A DNA stretch of 64,000 bases. It comes from Dyadobacter linearis (GTDB lineage: Bacteria > Bacteroidota > Bacteroidia > Cytophagales > Spirosomataceae). The stretch spans positions 186,001 to 250,000 of the forward strand of contig NZ_CAJRAU010000004.1 in the NCBI RefSeq assembly GCF_907165045.1, written 5' to 3'. The notes under the pieces were generated by a model that did not search any database, was not told the DNA's origin, and saw nothing but the letters and a program-made list of their open reading frames with translations. Positions 44,568-53,171 of this stretch are shown piece by piece; position 1 is the first letter of the stretch; every line of letters starts with the position of its first letter. Made by a program: the position numbers and the translations under genes.

Positions 44568-44598
44568 CAAAGAAAAGGAGAATGAGTCCTTTTCTTTG
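44568..44598 (-). terminator. Hairpin terminator after the lytic transglycosylase gene
   Basis: CAAAGAAAAGGA (44568-44579) and TCCTTTTCTTTG (44587-44598) form a perfect 12-base stem with a 7-base loop. On the minus strand it is followed by TGTTTTATAG, a modest T-rich run. Confidence 0.65.
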
Positions 44599-44623
44599 CA
44601 TTATCATAAATAAAAGATATTAC

Positions 44624-45394
44624 TCAGGAATCCGCGGCCACTTTTGCCAGATCCATTTCCGCTTTTTTCTGTTCGGATTTAAAGTCAGTCAGGCGTGTGA
44701 GCACTTCTCCCGAGCCCCATTCCTTACTTCTTTCCGGGTTAGAGAACCACTCTTTTACAGCCAATATCTTATAAATGTACTTGGCCGTTTCTGAGTTCAG
44801 ACGTAGTTTGAAGAAATCGTCTTTGTTCTGAGAATCCATTCTGTTCTGAATGTGTGTTGGCCCCGCATTGTAGGCAGCAGCTACAAGCGTCCACGAGCCT
44901 AATTGGCGATGCAATTCTCGCAGGTATTTGCCGGCAGCATGCGTGGATTTCACGAGATGCTTGCGGTCGTCCCTGGTTTCATTTACTACCAGACCAAGAT
45001 ATTTTGCTGTGGAAGGCATAAACTGCCAGTATCCTCCGGCGCCTTTATGTGAAGTAACCTGGTTACTCATTGCGCTCTCGATGAGCGGGAGGTATTGAAA
45101 ATCGGCTGGTACTCCGTACTTTTTAAGAATAGGCTCAATAACGCGCATTCTTTTTTGGGTCTTTGTCATCAGCTTACGAAAGGTAGGATTATCGTAATTT
45201 CTGATCATGTTCTGGTATCGCTCAGCAATCCGAAGCTCCGATAACGGGATGGCTTCTCCACAAAAGTCAATAGCAAGAAGATCTGAATCAATGATTGTTG
45301 TTTCTTTCAGCTCCTTCTTTTCCACTTCCACCTCGCTCACAGGATCTGGCCCCATTAATGCGATTGAGAAAGCCATAAAGATAAGTTTAATCAT
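44624..45394 (-). CDS. Lytic transglycosylase (SLT/MltD-like)
   Basis: A 256-residue exported enzyme with a short signal peptide (MIKLIFMAFSIALMG). The transglycosylase domain spans about 85-210: YGVPADFQYLPLIESAMSNQ with catalytic Glu106, SHKGAGGYWQFMPSTAKYLG, and LVAAAYNAGP. These enzymes cleave peptidoglycan with formation of 1,6-anhydro-muramic acid and assist wall remodelling. The LysM repeats found in MltD are absent and the C-terminus is a short charged tail. Possible promoter box TATCTTTG lies 48 bases upstream on the minus strand. Confidence 0.92.
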   Translation of the reverse strand: MIKLIFMAFSIALMGPDPVSEVEVEKKELKETTIIDSDLLAIDFCGEAIPLSELRIAERYQNMIRNYDNPTFRKLMTKTQKRMRVIEPILKKYGVPADFQYLPLIESAMSNQVTSHKGAGGYWQFMPSTAKYLGLVVNETRDDRKHLVKSTHAAGKYLRELHRQLGSWTLVAAAYNAGPTHIQNRMDSQNKDDFFKLRLNSETAKYIYKILAVKEWFSNPERSKEWGSGEVLTRLTDFKSEQKKAEMDLAKVAADS

Positions 45395-45849
45395 TCATTT
45401 TGTATTTCGTGAAACATATTACTAGGCTGTAAGCCGGGGTGCAAAGATAACGGAATAGAATTTAAAATATTTGATTGCTGGGTAAAAAACTGATTTTCAG
45501 CATCTTAAACATTAAAATATAGTACAAAACAAAGGAGGCTGCATTTTGCAACAACCCGCGTTATCAATCTATTTACCTGTGAATCGGCCAACTCCTGAAA
45601 TTTTAGTCGGCTAATGCAGGTGTACGCAAAACGTAAAATTCTATGCCAGATATAATTTTAGTAAGGGGCGTAAATTTAAAAGTGCCATTTCGGGTCTGAT
45701 TTTCAACTATTTAGGCAAATAATAGCCTATGTAGAATTAGTACTAAACAGCTATAAAGTTCAGTTTTTGAAGATTTTGTACACAAACTGCCCACCAAAAA
45801 GCTTTTACAGGGCCTAATATTTTAACTTGCATTTCTTCATTCTAAAGAT
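45395..45849. other. Divergent intergenic region before the molybdenum cofactor operon
   Basis: About 455 A/T-rich bases. It holds TATCTTTG on the minus strand (45442-45449) for the transglycosylase gene and a short hairpin, TAGGC with GCCTA around 45713-45731. No clear TAnnTTTG box for moeA and no structure resembling a known riboswitch could be recognised by eye. Confidence 0.45.
45442..45449 (-). promoter_or_regulatory. -7 promoter box of the lytic transglycosylase gene
   Basis: CAAAGATA on the plus strand reads TATCTTTG on the minus strand, identical to the purH -7 box. It lies 48-55 bases upstream of the ATG at 45394. The -33 element is not obvious. Confidence 0.45.
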
Positions 45850-47040
45850 ATGGTTACAGTAAACGAGGCGAAGCATTTAATCGTTACCCAGGCGGCGATT
45901 CTACCAACGGAAACCCGCAAATTGGGCGATTCTGTGGGGTATGTGCTTGCTGAAAATCTCAATGCGCCTCTTTCCTTGCCAGCATTCCGGCAATCTTCCA
46001 TGGATGGTTACGCGATACTGCACTCGGACATCACTGCTTTGGGTACCGGCTTGAAATTGAAGGGTGAATCCAAAGCCGGCCAAACGGACCTGGAAATCCT
46101 CGATTCCGGTCTTGCAATGCGCATTTTCACCGGCGCCCCTGTACCCGACGGTGCCACTGCGGTGGTGATGCAGGAGCATACCCGCATTGAAAACGGGATG
46201 GTTTTTATCGATGAATTTCCGGTGCCTGAGGGTAAGAATGTGCGACGGATCGGTCAGCAAATTATGGCCGGGACTGTTGCATTAACTGCCGGAACATACC
46301 TTTCTCCCGGCGGTATTGCGTTTTTACAGGGATTGGGGATTACTGATATTCAGGTATGCAGAAAACCCAAAATCGGCCTCTTGATCACAGGAGACGAACT
46401 TTTGAAACCCGGGGAAGTGATGGTGCCAGGGAAAATATTTGAATCTAACTCAGGAATGCTCGCGGCGGCTTTGAAGCAGGAGGGGCTCGGGGAGGTAGAA
46501 ATAGGCTATGCTGCCGACGATCTCCACGCAACCATTGAGGCACTTGAAAAACTTGTAGAAAAAAACGACATAGTGCTCGCTTCCGGCGGAATTTCGGTAG
46601 GCGATTATGATTTTGTAGGCGATGCGGTAAAAGCAGTTGGCGCAGATACCGTTTTTTACAAGGTCAGACAAAAACCAGGCAAGCCGCTGCTCTTTGCAAA
46701 AAAGCATGAAAAGTTATTTTTCGCGCTGCCGGGGAATCCTGCATCCTCTCTGGTGTGTTACTATGAATACGTGCTGCCGGCGATCCGTAAAATGACGGGC
46801 AGGACGGATTTATTTTTAAAAGCATTGCAACTGCCGATTAAATACGGATATGCATTCGATGGCGAGCGGGACGAGTTTTTGAAAGCGTCAATAGCAGACG
46901 ATCATGTAATTCCGCTCGACGGACAGGAATCGTTTTCCATTCGTTCATTTGCGCTGGCAGATGCGATAATTTATTTGCCTGTAACTCAGAACAAGGTGGC
47001 AGCGGGGGATTTGGTAGAGGTGCATTTGCTGCCTTTTTAA
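45850..47040 (+). CDS. moeA: Molybdopterin molybdenumtransferase MoeA
   Basis: A 396-residue MoeA that inserts molybdate into adenylylated molybdopterin. Typical pieces are the N-terminal VNEAKHLI and PAFRQSSMDGYAI (about 46-58), IFTGAPVPDGATAVVMQEHT, GLLITGDELLKPGE, IFESNSGMLAAAL, DIVLASGGISVGDYDFV (about 238-254) and FALPGNPASSLVCYYEYVLP. The order of domains is normal. It opens a five-gene cofactor operon (moeA, moaD, moaE, moaCB, moaA), all on the plus strand with short gaps up to moaE. MoeB and a MobA-type protein are not in the window. Confidence 0.96.
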   Translation: MVTVNEAKHLIVTQAAILPTETRKLGDSVGYVLAENLNAPLSLPAFRQSSMDGYAILHSDITALGTGLKLKGESKAGQTDLEILDSGLAMRIFTGAPVPDGATAVVMQEHTRIENGMVFIDEFPVPEGKNVRRIGQQIMAGTVALTAGTYLSPGGIAFLQGLGITDIQVCRKPKIGLLITGDELLKPGEVMVPGKIFESNSGMLAAALKQEGLGEVEIGYAADDLHATIEALEKLVEKNDIVLASGGISVGDYDFVGDAVKAVGADTVFYKVRQKPGKPLLFAKKHEKLFFALPGNPASSLVCYYEYVLPAIRKMTGRTDLFLKALQLPIKYGYAFDGERDEFLKASIADDHVIPLDGQESFSIRSFALADAIIYLPVTQNKVAAGDLVEVHLLPF

Positions 47041-47072
47041 GATATTCAGATTAGATATTGAACAGAAAATAT

Positions 47073-47312
47073 ATGGGTTTGCACGTGCAGTATTACGGAA
47101 TGTTGGCGGAGGTAACCGGGCAGGCAGAGGAAAACTGGCTGGAAAGCGGTCGGCTCACAGTAGGCGAATTTCGCAAGCTGGTTACCGATAAGTATCCCGA
47201 ACTTCTTGGGAAAAAATTTAAAATTGCAGTGAACCGGCGGATATCCGAAGATCTTGCGCCCATTGATCCACAATCAGAAATAGCACTTCTTCCACCGTTT
47301 GCAGGAGGATAA
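47073..47312 (+). CDS. moaD: Molybdopterin synthase small subunit MoaD
   Basis: A 79-residue ubiquitin-fold sulfur carrier. The start is ATG 47073 (MGLHVQYYGMLAEVTGQ), not the in-frame TTG at 47058. The C-terminus reads ALLPPFAGG, the double-glycine tail that becomes thiocarboxylated and donates sulfur to precursor Z. The family hallmark of a short acidic middle with VTDKYPELLG is present. It lies 32 bases after moeA and eight bases before moaE, its partner in molybdopterin synthase. Length and tail make the call secure. Confidence 0.93.
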   Translation: MGLHVQYYGMLAEVTGQAEENWLESGRLTVGEFRKLVTDKYPELLGKKFKIAVNRRISEDLAPIDPQSEIALLPPFAGG

Positions 47313-47320
47313 CAGCAGGT

Positions 47321-47770
47321 ATGGAAAAAGAACACAAGCCCAGGAAAGTATTTGTCGAAGGGCCGATCAGCCCCGATTTTATAGCGAAATCAATCGCAAG
47401 TCATCAATCCAAAACAAACATAGGCGCTCACGCTATCTTTCTGGGGCAGATCCGCGCCGACGAAAAGGAGGGCGGTGTGGTTTCAGGGATTGAATATACT
47501 GCCTACGAAGAAATGGCGAACGACGTTTTCTACGAGATCCGCGAAGCCGCGTTCTCCAAATTTGAATTGACTTGTCTGCACATTTACCACAGCCTGGGAT
47601 TGGTACCAACCGGAGAGATCAGCCTGTTTATATTCGTTTCATCCCCACACCGCCGCGCCGCATTCGAAGCGTCGGAATTTATAGTTGAGGAAATCAAAAA
47701 CAACGCCCCGATTTTCGGGAAAGAGTTGGTGGGAGAAGGCGGGGACTTTCAGTGGAAAGAGAATAGGTAA
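47321..47770 (+). CDS. moaE: Molybdopterin synthase large subunit MoaE
   Basis: A 149-residue catalytic subunit. Conserved parts are AIFLGQIRADE (about 38-48), IEYTAYEEMANDVFYEI, HIYHSLGLVPTGEISLFIFV, SSPHRRAAFEASEFIVEEIK (about 106-125) and the C-terminal APIFGKELVGEG, where the Lys is the likely catalytic residue. MoaE transfers two sulfurs from MoaD to cyclic pyranopterin monophosphate. It overlaps nothing, but the stop is followed at once by a purine-rich repeat and an octamer repeat before moaCB. Confidence 0.95.
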   Translation: MEKEHKPRKVFVEGPISPDFIAKSIASHQSKTNIGAHAIFLGQIRADEKEGGVVSGIEYTAYEEMANDVFYEIREAAFSKFELTCLHIYHSLGLVPTGEISLFIFVSSPHRRAAFEASEFIVEEIKNNAPIFGKELVGEGGDFQWKENR

Positions 47771-47817
47771 AAGGGGAGGAAGGAGGAAAGGGAGGAAGGA
47801 GGAAGGGAGGAAAGGAA
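47771..47817. repeat. Purine-rich GGGAGGAA-type tract after moaE
   Basis: Nearly uninterrupted G/A sequence made of GGAGGAAGGAGGAAAGG-like units, beginning at the moaE stop. It resembles the tract at 14350-14421 in composition, unit and intergenic position. Confidence 0.7.
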
Positions 47818-47850
47818 TATTATTCACTCATTCACCGTTCCACGGCGGCT

Positions 47851-47882
47851 CATTCAATCATTCAGTCATTCAATCATTCAAT
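47851..47882 (+). repeat. Octamer direct repeats (CATTCAAT) in the moaCB leader
   Basis: Four adjacent octamers, CATTCAAT, CATTCAGT, CATTCAAT, CATTCAAT, end eight bases before the moaCB ATG. Related units (CATTCACC at 47829-47836) lie slightly upstream. Confidence 0.75.
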
Positions 47883-47890
47883 CATTAACA

Positions 47891-48796
47891 ATGGTCGATA
47901 TTACGCATAAGGCTAGTACACTTCGGGTTGCGACGGCGCAGGCGGTTGTTCAAGTGAGCAAGGTTGAGACGATCGAGGCGATTACTAACCGGACTGTCCC
48001 GAAGGGTGATGTATTTGAAATGGCGAAAGCGGCTGGTTTTCTGGCCGTTAAAAAAACGCCCGACCTGCTTCCCGATTGTCACCCGATTCCGATTGAATAT
48101 ACTGCGGTTAATTATCGCGTTGAAGGTTTGGAAATTGTGATCGAGCTGATCGTCAAGACGATATACAAAACTGGCGTGGAAGTGGAGGCAATGCACGGCG
48201 CGTCAGTAGTCGCATTGACGATGTACGATATGCTTAAACCGATCGATAAGGGTGTTGAGATTAAAAATATTCGTCTACTCGAAAAGAAGGGTGGAAAAAG
48301 CGATCGTAAAGCCGCTCCTGGTGATTTAAAAATTGCGGTACTGGTTTGCTCAGACAGTATTTCAAATGGAAATGGAGAAGACAAATCCGGGAAAAAGATC
48401 ATTGAAAAACTGGAAACGTTCCATCTTTCCGTCGCAGATTATGTAGTGGTACCCGACGACAAGATCACAATCCAGCAGCAGATATTGCAGTGGACAAACA
48501 CAGGTTATCAAATGATCCTGATCACCGGCGGAACCGGTTTGTCACGCAGGGATGTTACACCGGAGGCAGTGGCGGAATTGATTGATCGCGAAATACCCGG
48601 AATCGCCGAAGCGGCGCGTAGTTATGGTCAGGATCGAATTCCTACTGCCATGCTTTCACGTTCAGTTGCAGGTTTTTCAGGAGATACGCTGGTTTTGACG
48701 ATGCCGGGAAGTACCGGCGGTGTTACCGAATATATTGATGCGCTGTTTCCGCATATTTTGCATGTTTTCAGCGTATTAGAAGGCGCTAAGCATTGA
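47891..48796 (+). CDS. moaCB: MoaC-MoaB fusion, bifunctional molybdenum cofactor protein
   Basis: A 301-residue fusion. Residues 1-150 are MoaC, cyclic pyranopterin monophosphate synthase, with active-site positions equivalent to E. coli Lys51 (KGDVF, Lys38 here), the DCHPIP His64 and DMLK Lys116. Residues about 153-301 are a MoaB/MogA-type molybdopterin adenylyltransferase domain: IAVLVCSDSISNGNGEDKSG, ILITGGTGLSRRDVTPEA and DTLVLTMPGSTGGVTEYID. One protein would therefore act both early and late in the pathway. It lies 20 bases before moaA; a 120-base gap with repeats separates it from moaE. The fusion is seen in one continuous frame. Confidence 0.93.
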   Translation: MVDITHKASTLRVATAQAVVQVSKVETIEAITNRTVPKGDVFEMAKAAGFLAVKKTPDLLPDCHPIPIEYTAVNYRVEGLEIVIELIVKTIYKTGVEVEAMHGASVVALTMYDMLKPIDKGVEIKNIRLLEKKGGKSDRKAAPGDLKIAVLVCSDSISNGNGEDKSGKKIIEKLETFHLSVADYVVVPDDKITIQQQILQWTNTGYQMILITGGTGLSRRDVTPEAVAELIDREIPGIAEAARSYGQDRIPTAMLSRSVAGFSGDTLVLTMPGSTGGVTEYIDALFPHILHVFSVLEGAKH

Positions 48797-48816
48797 TTTT
48801 TTAATATAAAATCTAA

Positions 48817-49809
48817 ATGTCACAACCTATTATAGATACTTTCGGGCGCAAGCATACTTATCTGCGGATTTCGCTGACGGATAAGTGTAACCTGAGATGT
48901 ACCTATTGCATGCCGCAGGAAGATATGCAGTTTATGCCTTCCAAATGGTTGATGCAGGCAGACGAGATTCGCACGCTCGCGGAGATTTTTGTCGAAATGG
49001 GTGTGGAAAAGATCCGGCTGACAGGCGGGGAGCCGCTGATCAGGAAAGACGCGCACCGGATTATTACAGAGCTGGGCCAGTTACCTGCCTCGCTTACTCT
49101 CACAACCAATGCAGTTTTCATCGATCAGTTCATTCCTGTCTTGAAAGAGTCTGGGGTTAAGTCGCTGAATGTGAGTTTGGATACTTTGCGCGAAGACCGG
49201 TTTAAGGCAATTACAAAACGCGAGCATTTTGGAAAAACGCTAGGTCATATCCGCATGCTTTTGGCGCAGGGTTTTGTGGTAAAGATCAATATGGTCGTGA
49301 TGCGCGGGATTAATGATGATGAGGTCAATGATTTTGTGAGATTAACGATCGATGAACCTAATCTCCACGTCCGTTTTATTGAATTTATGCCTTTTAAAGG
49401 TAATCAATGGGATATGTCAAAGATCGTGTCGCACGCGGATCTGTTAACGCAGATCAGCACCGAATTTGATTTTGACGCCATTCAGCCGGAACAAAATGAT
49501 ACTGCTCGTCGCTACCACGTAAATGGAGCCGGCGGGACTTTCGGCGTGATCAGTACCGTTACCCAACCCTTTTGCGATGGCTGCAACCGAATCCGGCTTA
49601 CTGCTGACGGTAAGCTGAAAAATTGCCTTTTTGATACGACCGAGGCCGATTTACTCACTCCGCTTCGCCAGGGAAAAGATGTGCGCGAACTGATCCATCA
49701 GCATTTCTATAAAAAGCATTTCGCCCACGGCGGTCACGCCGGCTTCTCCGAACAGCAGGCCAAGTCTGAATATGAAACCAACCGCGAGATGATCGCGATC
49801 GGCGGCTAA
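48817..49809 (+). CDS. moaA: GTP 3',8-cyclase MoaA (radical SAM)
   Basis: A 330-residue radical-SAM enzyme that starts molybdopterin synthesis by rearranging GTP. The SAM-binding cluster motif is C24xxxC28xxC31 in LTDKCNLRCTYCMP. The second 4Fe-4S cluster, which binds GTP, has Cys253, Cys256 and Cys270 in PFCDGCNRIRLTADGKLKNC. RLTGGEPLIRKD (about 67-78) follows the SAM site. The protein ends in a double Gly (IAIGG), which is the MoaA C-terminal catalytic tail. Its substrate product is passed to the MoaC half of the adjacent fusion. Confidence 0.97.
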   Translation: MSQPIIDTFGRKHTYLRISLTDKCNLRCTYCMPQEDMQFMPSKWLMQADEIRTLAEIFVEMGVEKIRLTGGEPLIRKDAHRIITELGQLPASLTLTTNAVFIDQFIPVLKESGVKSLNVSLDTLREDRFKAITKREHFGKTLGHIRMLLAQGFVVKINMVVMRGINDDEVNDFVRLTIDEPNLHVRFIEFMPFKGNQWDMSKIVSHADLLTQISTEFDFDAIQPEQNDTARRYHVNGAGGTFGVISTVTQPFCDGCNRIRLTADGKLKNCLFDTTEADLLTPLRQGKDVRELIHQHFYKKHFAHGGHAGFSEQQAKSEYETNREMIAIGG

Positions 49810-49923
49810 CCATTCAACACGTAATTTTTCCGTTCAAATAACCCGTGCAACAATGCCCGGGGGGCGATACTCATTGGGAAAACTCAACCAATTTATCACC
49901 CACATTCAAACCTTCGGAAAGCC

Positions 49924-50340
49924 ATGAAAAACGTTTTGAAATGCATTGCCGCGCTGACATTCAGCATTTGTGTCCTAAACCAATCCGCATTCGCGATCGA
50001 TCCCGTTGAAGCCAAGACGGAATGTAAGAACAATACCTGTGAAACATTCAGAATAGGAATGTACCGCGTTCGCAACACAGAAACGATGAACCTGCTTCTT
50101 GAAAAGGAAAAAGGCGAACGTTTATCGATTAAGATAATGGATGTAAAAGGGAAAGTCCTGCACGAAGAACTTGTAGGCAGGTGGGCGACCAAGTTTGGCA
50201 AAAAGCTGAATTTTGCCGCTATGCAGGATGGAACGTACACAGTGGAAGTGTCCAGCGATCGCGAGAAAGTAGTCAAAAATATATTTCTCTCAACCGACGA
50301 AGTTCGTGAGGTTAATCGATTATTAATGAGTGCAAATTAA
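49924..50340 (+). CDS. Small secreted protein, beta-sandwich-like
   Basis: A 138-residue protein with a clear signal peptide (about 1-24, LTFSICVLNQSAFA). The mature part has two Cys residues in KTECKNNTCETFRIGMYRV, a likely disulfide, then alternating strands: LSIKIMDVKGKVLHEELVG and DGTYTVEVSSDREKVVKNIF. That pattern resembles the C-terminal sorting-domain type beta-sandwich seen in many Bacteroidota secreted proteins, but a type IX sorting role is not established. The last four bases overlap the convergent GT87 gene. Function unknown. Confidence 0.65.
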   Translation: MKNVLKCIAALTFSICVLNQSAFAIDPVEAKTECKNNTCETFRIGMYRVRNTETMNLLLEKEKGERLSIKIMDVKGKVLHEELVGRWATKFGKKLNFAAMQDGTYTVEVSSDREKVVKNIFLSTDEVREVNRLLMSAN

Positions 50341-51512
50341 GGTTCCGACTGGCGGGGTTGCAGCTTCCCCGCCAGCAGATCGTAAATCATTTTACCCCAA
50401 ACTAAAATACAGGGCACCACCTTCACCACGTACGGTTTCATCCATTCATTCCGGATAAATCTCGGAAACAGATCGGTAGGTGAGAGGATTGTGAAAATAA
50501 GGGTCAATATCAGTAAAATGTAATTGGCCCGAGACGGAACCTGGGCATAATACCAGAGCGCGACGCCGGTTACTGCAATGATAAACGTGGGCGATTCGGC
50601 GCGGTGATTAAAAATTACTACCCAGATCAGCACGGACGCCAGCATCAATATCCGGAAAGTAAAATTTGAGTAAGCTTTTATTCTTAATAGCGGAATGCAG
50701 AAAAGCAATGCGCCCGCGACACTCACATAAGTTTTATTCATTTCAAGGCCAAACCAAGTTCTCAGCCAGCCTATTACGGAGATTCCATCGGAGATCGAAT
50801 GGTCGTTGGAAAGCAGATTTCCCCAGCTTTTATACAAAAATAAAAACTGCTCCCAGTCAACAGCTACCAGCGGGAAAATCGTGAAAATGACGACCCAAAA
50901 GGCTGTCGTGTAGGTCAGTTTCAGTTTGTCCGGGTACAATAAATACAGCGCCAGTCCCACTATTCCAAACAGCTTGATGTAGATCGTCGATACCAGGCAA
51001 AATGACGCCAGCCAGTAACTCCTGCGTTCAAGTGCGCCGAAAGTGAATAGGAGCAATCCGGCGATCAATGCATTACTCTGTTCATTCTGAGTGGCTGTGA
51101 GCATTTCTACCGCCACAAAAACGAGTATCAATCCTTTGGTCCGAACATCAAATTTTGGAAGATAATACACTGAATACAGGAGCACGACCACATTGAGGAT
51201 GTTCCAGAGCGAAAGTCCGAGCACGTCGGGCATCAGTCCAAAAATGCCGAAAAGGATCGCGAACGTCGGGCTGTATTTAAACAGGTCTCCCTGCTCGTCG
51301 AGGTATTCAATGTACAGGTCTTTTCCTTCCAGGAAGTGAAAAAACGACTGTTTGAAAATGATATAGTTATTATAAGCTGTGTAATGCCTCCCGCCTTCCG
51401 TAAAGGTTTTTAATGGCGAAAAGTAAGATTGCAGGCTCGCGAAAACGGCGATCGCAAGGAACAAAAACAGCAGGTATTTCTGATTGGATAAAAAACGGTT
51501 GAATGCGGTCAT
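50337..51512 (-). CDS. GT87/DUF2029-like polytopic glycosyltransferase
   Basis: A 391-residue membrane protein with about ten hydrophobic segments. DUF2029/GT87 features are the acidic loop after the first helix (GGRHYTAYNNYIIFKQSF, EGKDLYIEYLDEQGDLFKYS), then PTFAILFGIFGLMPD, and the conserved CLVSTIYIKLFGIVGLALYL stretch (about 172-191). Members use polyprenyl-phosphate mannose in cell-wall glycan extension in actinobacteria; the Bacteroidota substrate is unknown. It is the last gene of a minus-strand run: secreted protein, esterase (26-base gap), then this gene (10-base gap). Confidence 0.8.
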   Translation of the reverse strand: MTAFNRFLSNQKYLLFLFLAIAVFASLQSYFSPLKTFTEGGRHYTAYNNYIIFKQSFFHFLEGKDLYIEYLDEQGDLFKYSPTFAILFGIFGLMPDVLGLSLWNILNVVVLLYSVYYLPKFDVRTKGLILVFVAVEMLTATQNEQSNALIAGLLLFTFGALERRSYWLASFCLVSTIYIKLFGIVGLALYLLYPDKLKLTYTTAFWVVIFTIFPLVAVDWEQFLFLYKSWGNLLSNDHSISDGISVIGWLRTWFGLEMNKTYVSVAGALLFCIPLLRIKAYSNFTFRILMLASVLIWVVIFNHRAESPTFIIAVTGVALWYYAQVPSRANYILLILTLIFTILSPTDLFPRFIRNEWMKPYVVKVVPCILVWGKMIYDLLAGKLQPRQSEP

Positions 51513-51522
51513 TTCAAATATA

Positions 51523-52449
51523 CTACTTCATATAGCCCATCGCTTTCAGCCAGCCTTCCATGGCGGCGGGCCAGTTGGCAAGAGAACCTTTTCCTTCGGT
51601 GCGCATACCGTAACCGTGGCCGCCTTTTGGGTAAAGGTGCATTTCAGCAGGGATTTTTTTGTTTTTTAATGCAAGATAATATTGAATACTGTTTTCAACG
51701 GGCACGCCGGTATCGTCCATCGCGTGCACCAGGAATGCGGGCGGCGTTTGGTCACTTACCTGCATTTCGTTGCTGTAATATTTGATCAGCTCTTCCGATT
51801 TTTCCGAACCCAGCAAATTATCACGCGAGCCGCCGTGGGAAATGGTCGGCTGGAAAGAAATCACCGGATAAAGCAAAATAGAAAAATCAGGTTTGGCGTC
51901 GGGAGAAGCTTTCGGGCCCATATTATGGTGAGTGGAAAGCGTCGCCGCCAAATGTCCGCCGGCCGAAAAGCCCATGACACCGATCTTATTTTTGTCGATA
52001 TTCCATTTGCCTGCGCCTTCGCGGACCAGTTTCATTGCCTGCATTGCGTCCATTAAAGGTACTTCGTGCTGGTGTTCCATCGCTTTTGCATTGGGCAAAC
52101 GGTATTTTAATACAAATGCTGAAATACCGCGGTCGTTGAACCATTTGGCAAAATCGCTTCCCTCGTGTGAAGCCGCAAGGATACCGTAACCGCCTCCCGG
52201 ACAAATCACAACAGCTGCGCCGGTGGCTTTTTCTTTCGGGGCAATGTAGGCGGTCATCGTAGGTACCGTCACGCCGCTGATCCGCAGAATGCCACTTGCA
52301 TCCGTCTCCGATTTTTCCTGAATATCGCTGGATTTAAAGTTGGGGACTTTGCCTTCCGGCCAAAGATTGATCGTTTCGTTTTGTGCCATGGATTGATAAG
52401 AAAGTGCGCACAGGCTCAGGGAGGCAATACTATGGAATATTTTTTTCAT
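51523..52449 (-). CDS. Secreted alpha/beta-hydrolase, acetyl-esterase-like
   Basis: A 308-residue exported esterase with a signal peptide (about 1-22, ending SMAQ). The oxyanion loop is AAVVICPGGGYGILAASHEG (about 79-98), and the nucleophile elbow GFSAGG places Ser162. Asp in HAMDDTGVPVENS and His in YPKGGHGYG complete the triad. The group includes BD-FAE and acetylxylan esterase-like hydrolases that deacetylate plant glycans, with the terminal MGYMK. Its neighbours, a secreted unknown protein and GT87, suggest envelope or glycan work rather than a known polysaccharide locus. Substrate unassigned. Confidence 0.85.
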   Translation of the reverse strand: MKKIFHSIASLSLCALSYQSMAQNETINLWPEGKVPNFKSSDIQEKSETDASGILRISGVTVPTMTAYIAPKEKATGAAVVICPGGGYGILAASHEGSDFAKWFNDRGISAFVLKYRLPNAKAMEHQHEVPLMDAMQAMKLVREGAGKWNIDKNKIGVMGFSAGGHLAATLSTHHNMGPKASPDAKPDFSILLYPVISFQPTISHGGSRDNLLGSEKSEELIKYYSNEMQVSDQTPPAFLVHAMDDTGVPVENSIQYYLALKNKKIPAEMHLYPKGGHGYGMRTEGKGSLANWPAAMEGWLKAMGYMK

Positions 52450-52475
52450 ATGAGGTTTTTATATCTGTTAAAAGG

Positions 52476-53063
52476 TCAGGGCTTGGCCGGGTTTATCATG
52501 ATATGTGCCCGGTGGGTACCTGGGTCCATGATCCAGGGCATTCCCGGAACATCCGGTTTGAGTGGTAGGCCGGAGCTTTCAGCAGTCGCAAACGGGATAT
52601 ACACTACGTAGCGTAAATAGCTGTTTTTGAGCGTTCCCGCTGCTTCATCGTAATTGTCTTTCGTCCCCGAAAGCACAAAAAGTGTCGAAGATTGTTTCGG
52701 CATTTTCAGTGTACCGTCTTTTGCTTCTTTTTCTCTTATATCAAAAATCGCCTTCGCATTCTTGCCTTCTTTGGTCAGTACGCGGCCGCGTTCCATGAAT
52801 GGTTCGAGATCAGCGTGGTAGCAGGAAACGCCAATATCGTCCTTTTTCGGATCGTCGGCAATGCACACGTAATCATTTGTACCATCCCGCAATACCTTGA
52901 ACGTTCCGTCAGCCGAATAGCCGTAGACCTTCGCGCCGGCCTGTTTTTCCGACGGAGCAGCGAGTACCGCCGTCTTGATCTGAATATCAGGTGAAAGGAT
53001 TTTCTGAGCCGCCGCCGGAAGTGCCAGTGCGACAGCTATTAAGGAAAAAAAAGTCTTGTTCAT
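52476..53063 (-). CDS. Hypothetical secreted protein
   Basis: A 195-residue protein with a signal peptide (MNKTFFSLIAVALALPAAAQ). The mature sequence includes KVYGYSADGTFKVLRDGTND, then YVCIADDPKKDDIGVSCYHA (Cys pair), KEGKNAKAIFDIREKEA and a Pro-rich end, PGMPWIMDPGTHRAHIMINP. I recognise a recurring family of periplasmic proteins of unknown role, but no named domain. It is the first gene of the minus-strand run with the esterase and GT87. It diverges from the dehydrogenase gene at 53172 over a 108-base gap that likely holds both promoters. Confidence 0.62.
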   Translation of the reverse strand: MNKTFFSLIAVALALPAAAQKILSPDIQIKTAVLAAPSEKQAGAKVYGYSADGTFKVLRDGTNDYVCIADDPKKDDIGVSCYHADLEPFMERGRVLTKEGKNAKAIFDIREKEAKDGTLKMPKQSSTLFVLSGTKDNYDEAAGTLKNSYLRYVVYIPFATAESSGLPLKPDVPGMPWIMDPGTHRAHIMINPAKP

Positions 53064-53171
53064 GATAGTAAATGACAGGTGGATTGGCTCTTATTACTTT
53101 AAAAATAGCAATCTTTAATTTAAGAATAGCACAATTCGGTCCTGCTTTCCCGACCTATATTATTTCACCTC

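Noticed and set aside
45650..45849. Possible molybdenum-cofactor riboswitch before moeA
   Set aside because: Only a 5-base hairpin is seen; no extended structure comparable to the known motif could be traced by eye. A covariance-model search would decide.
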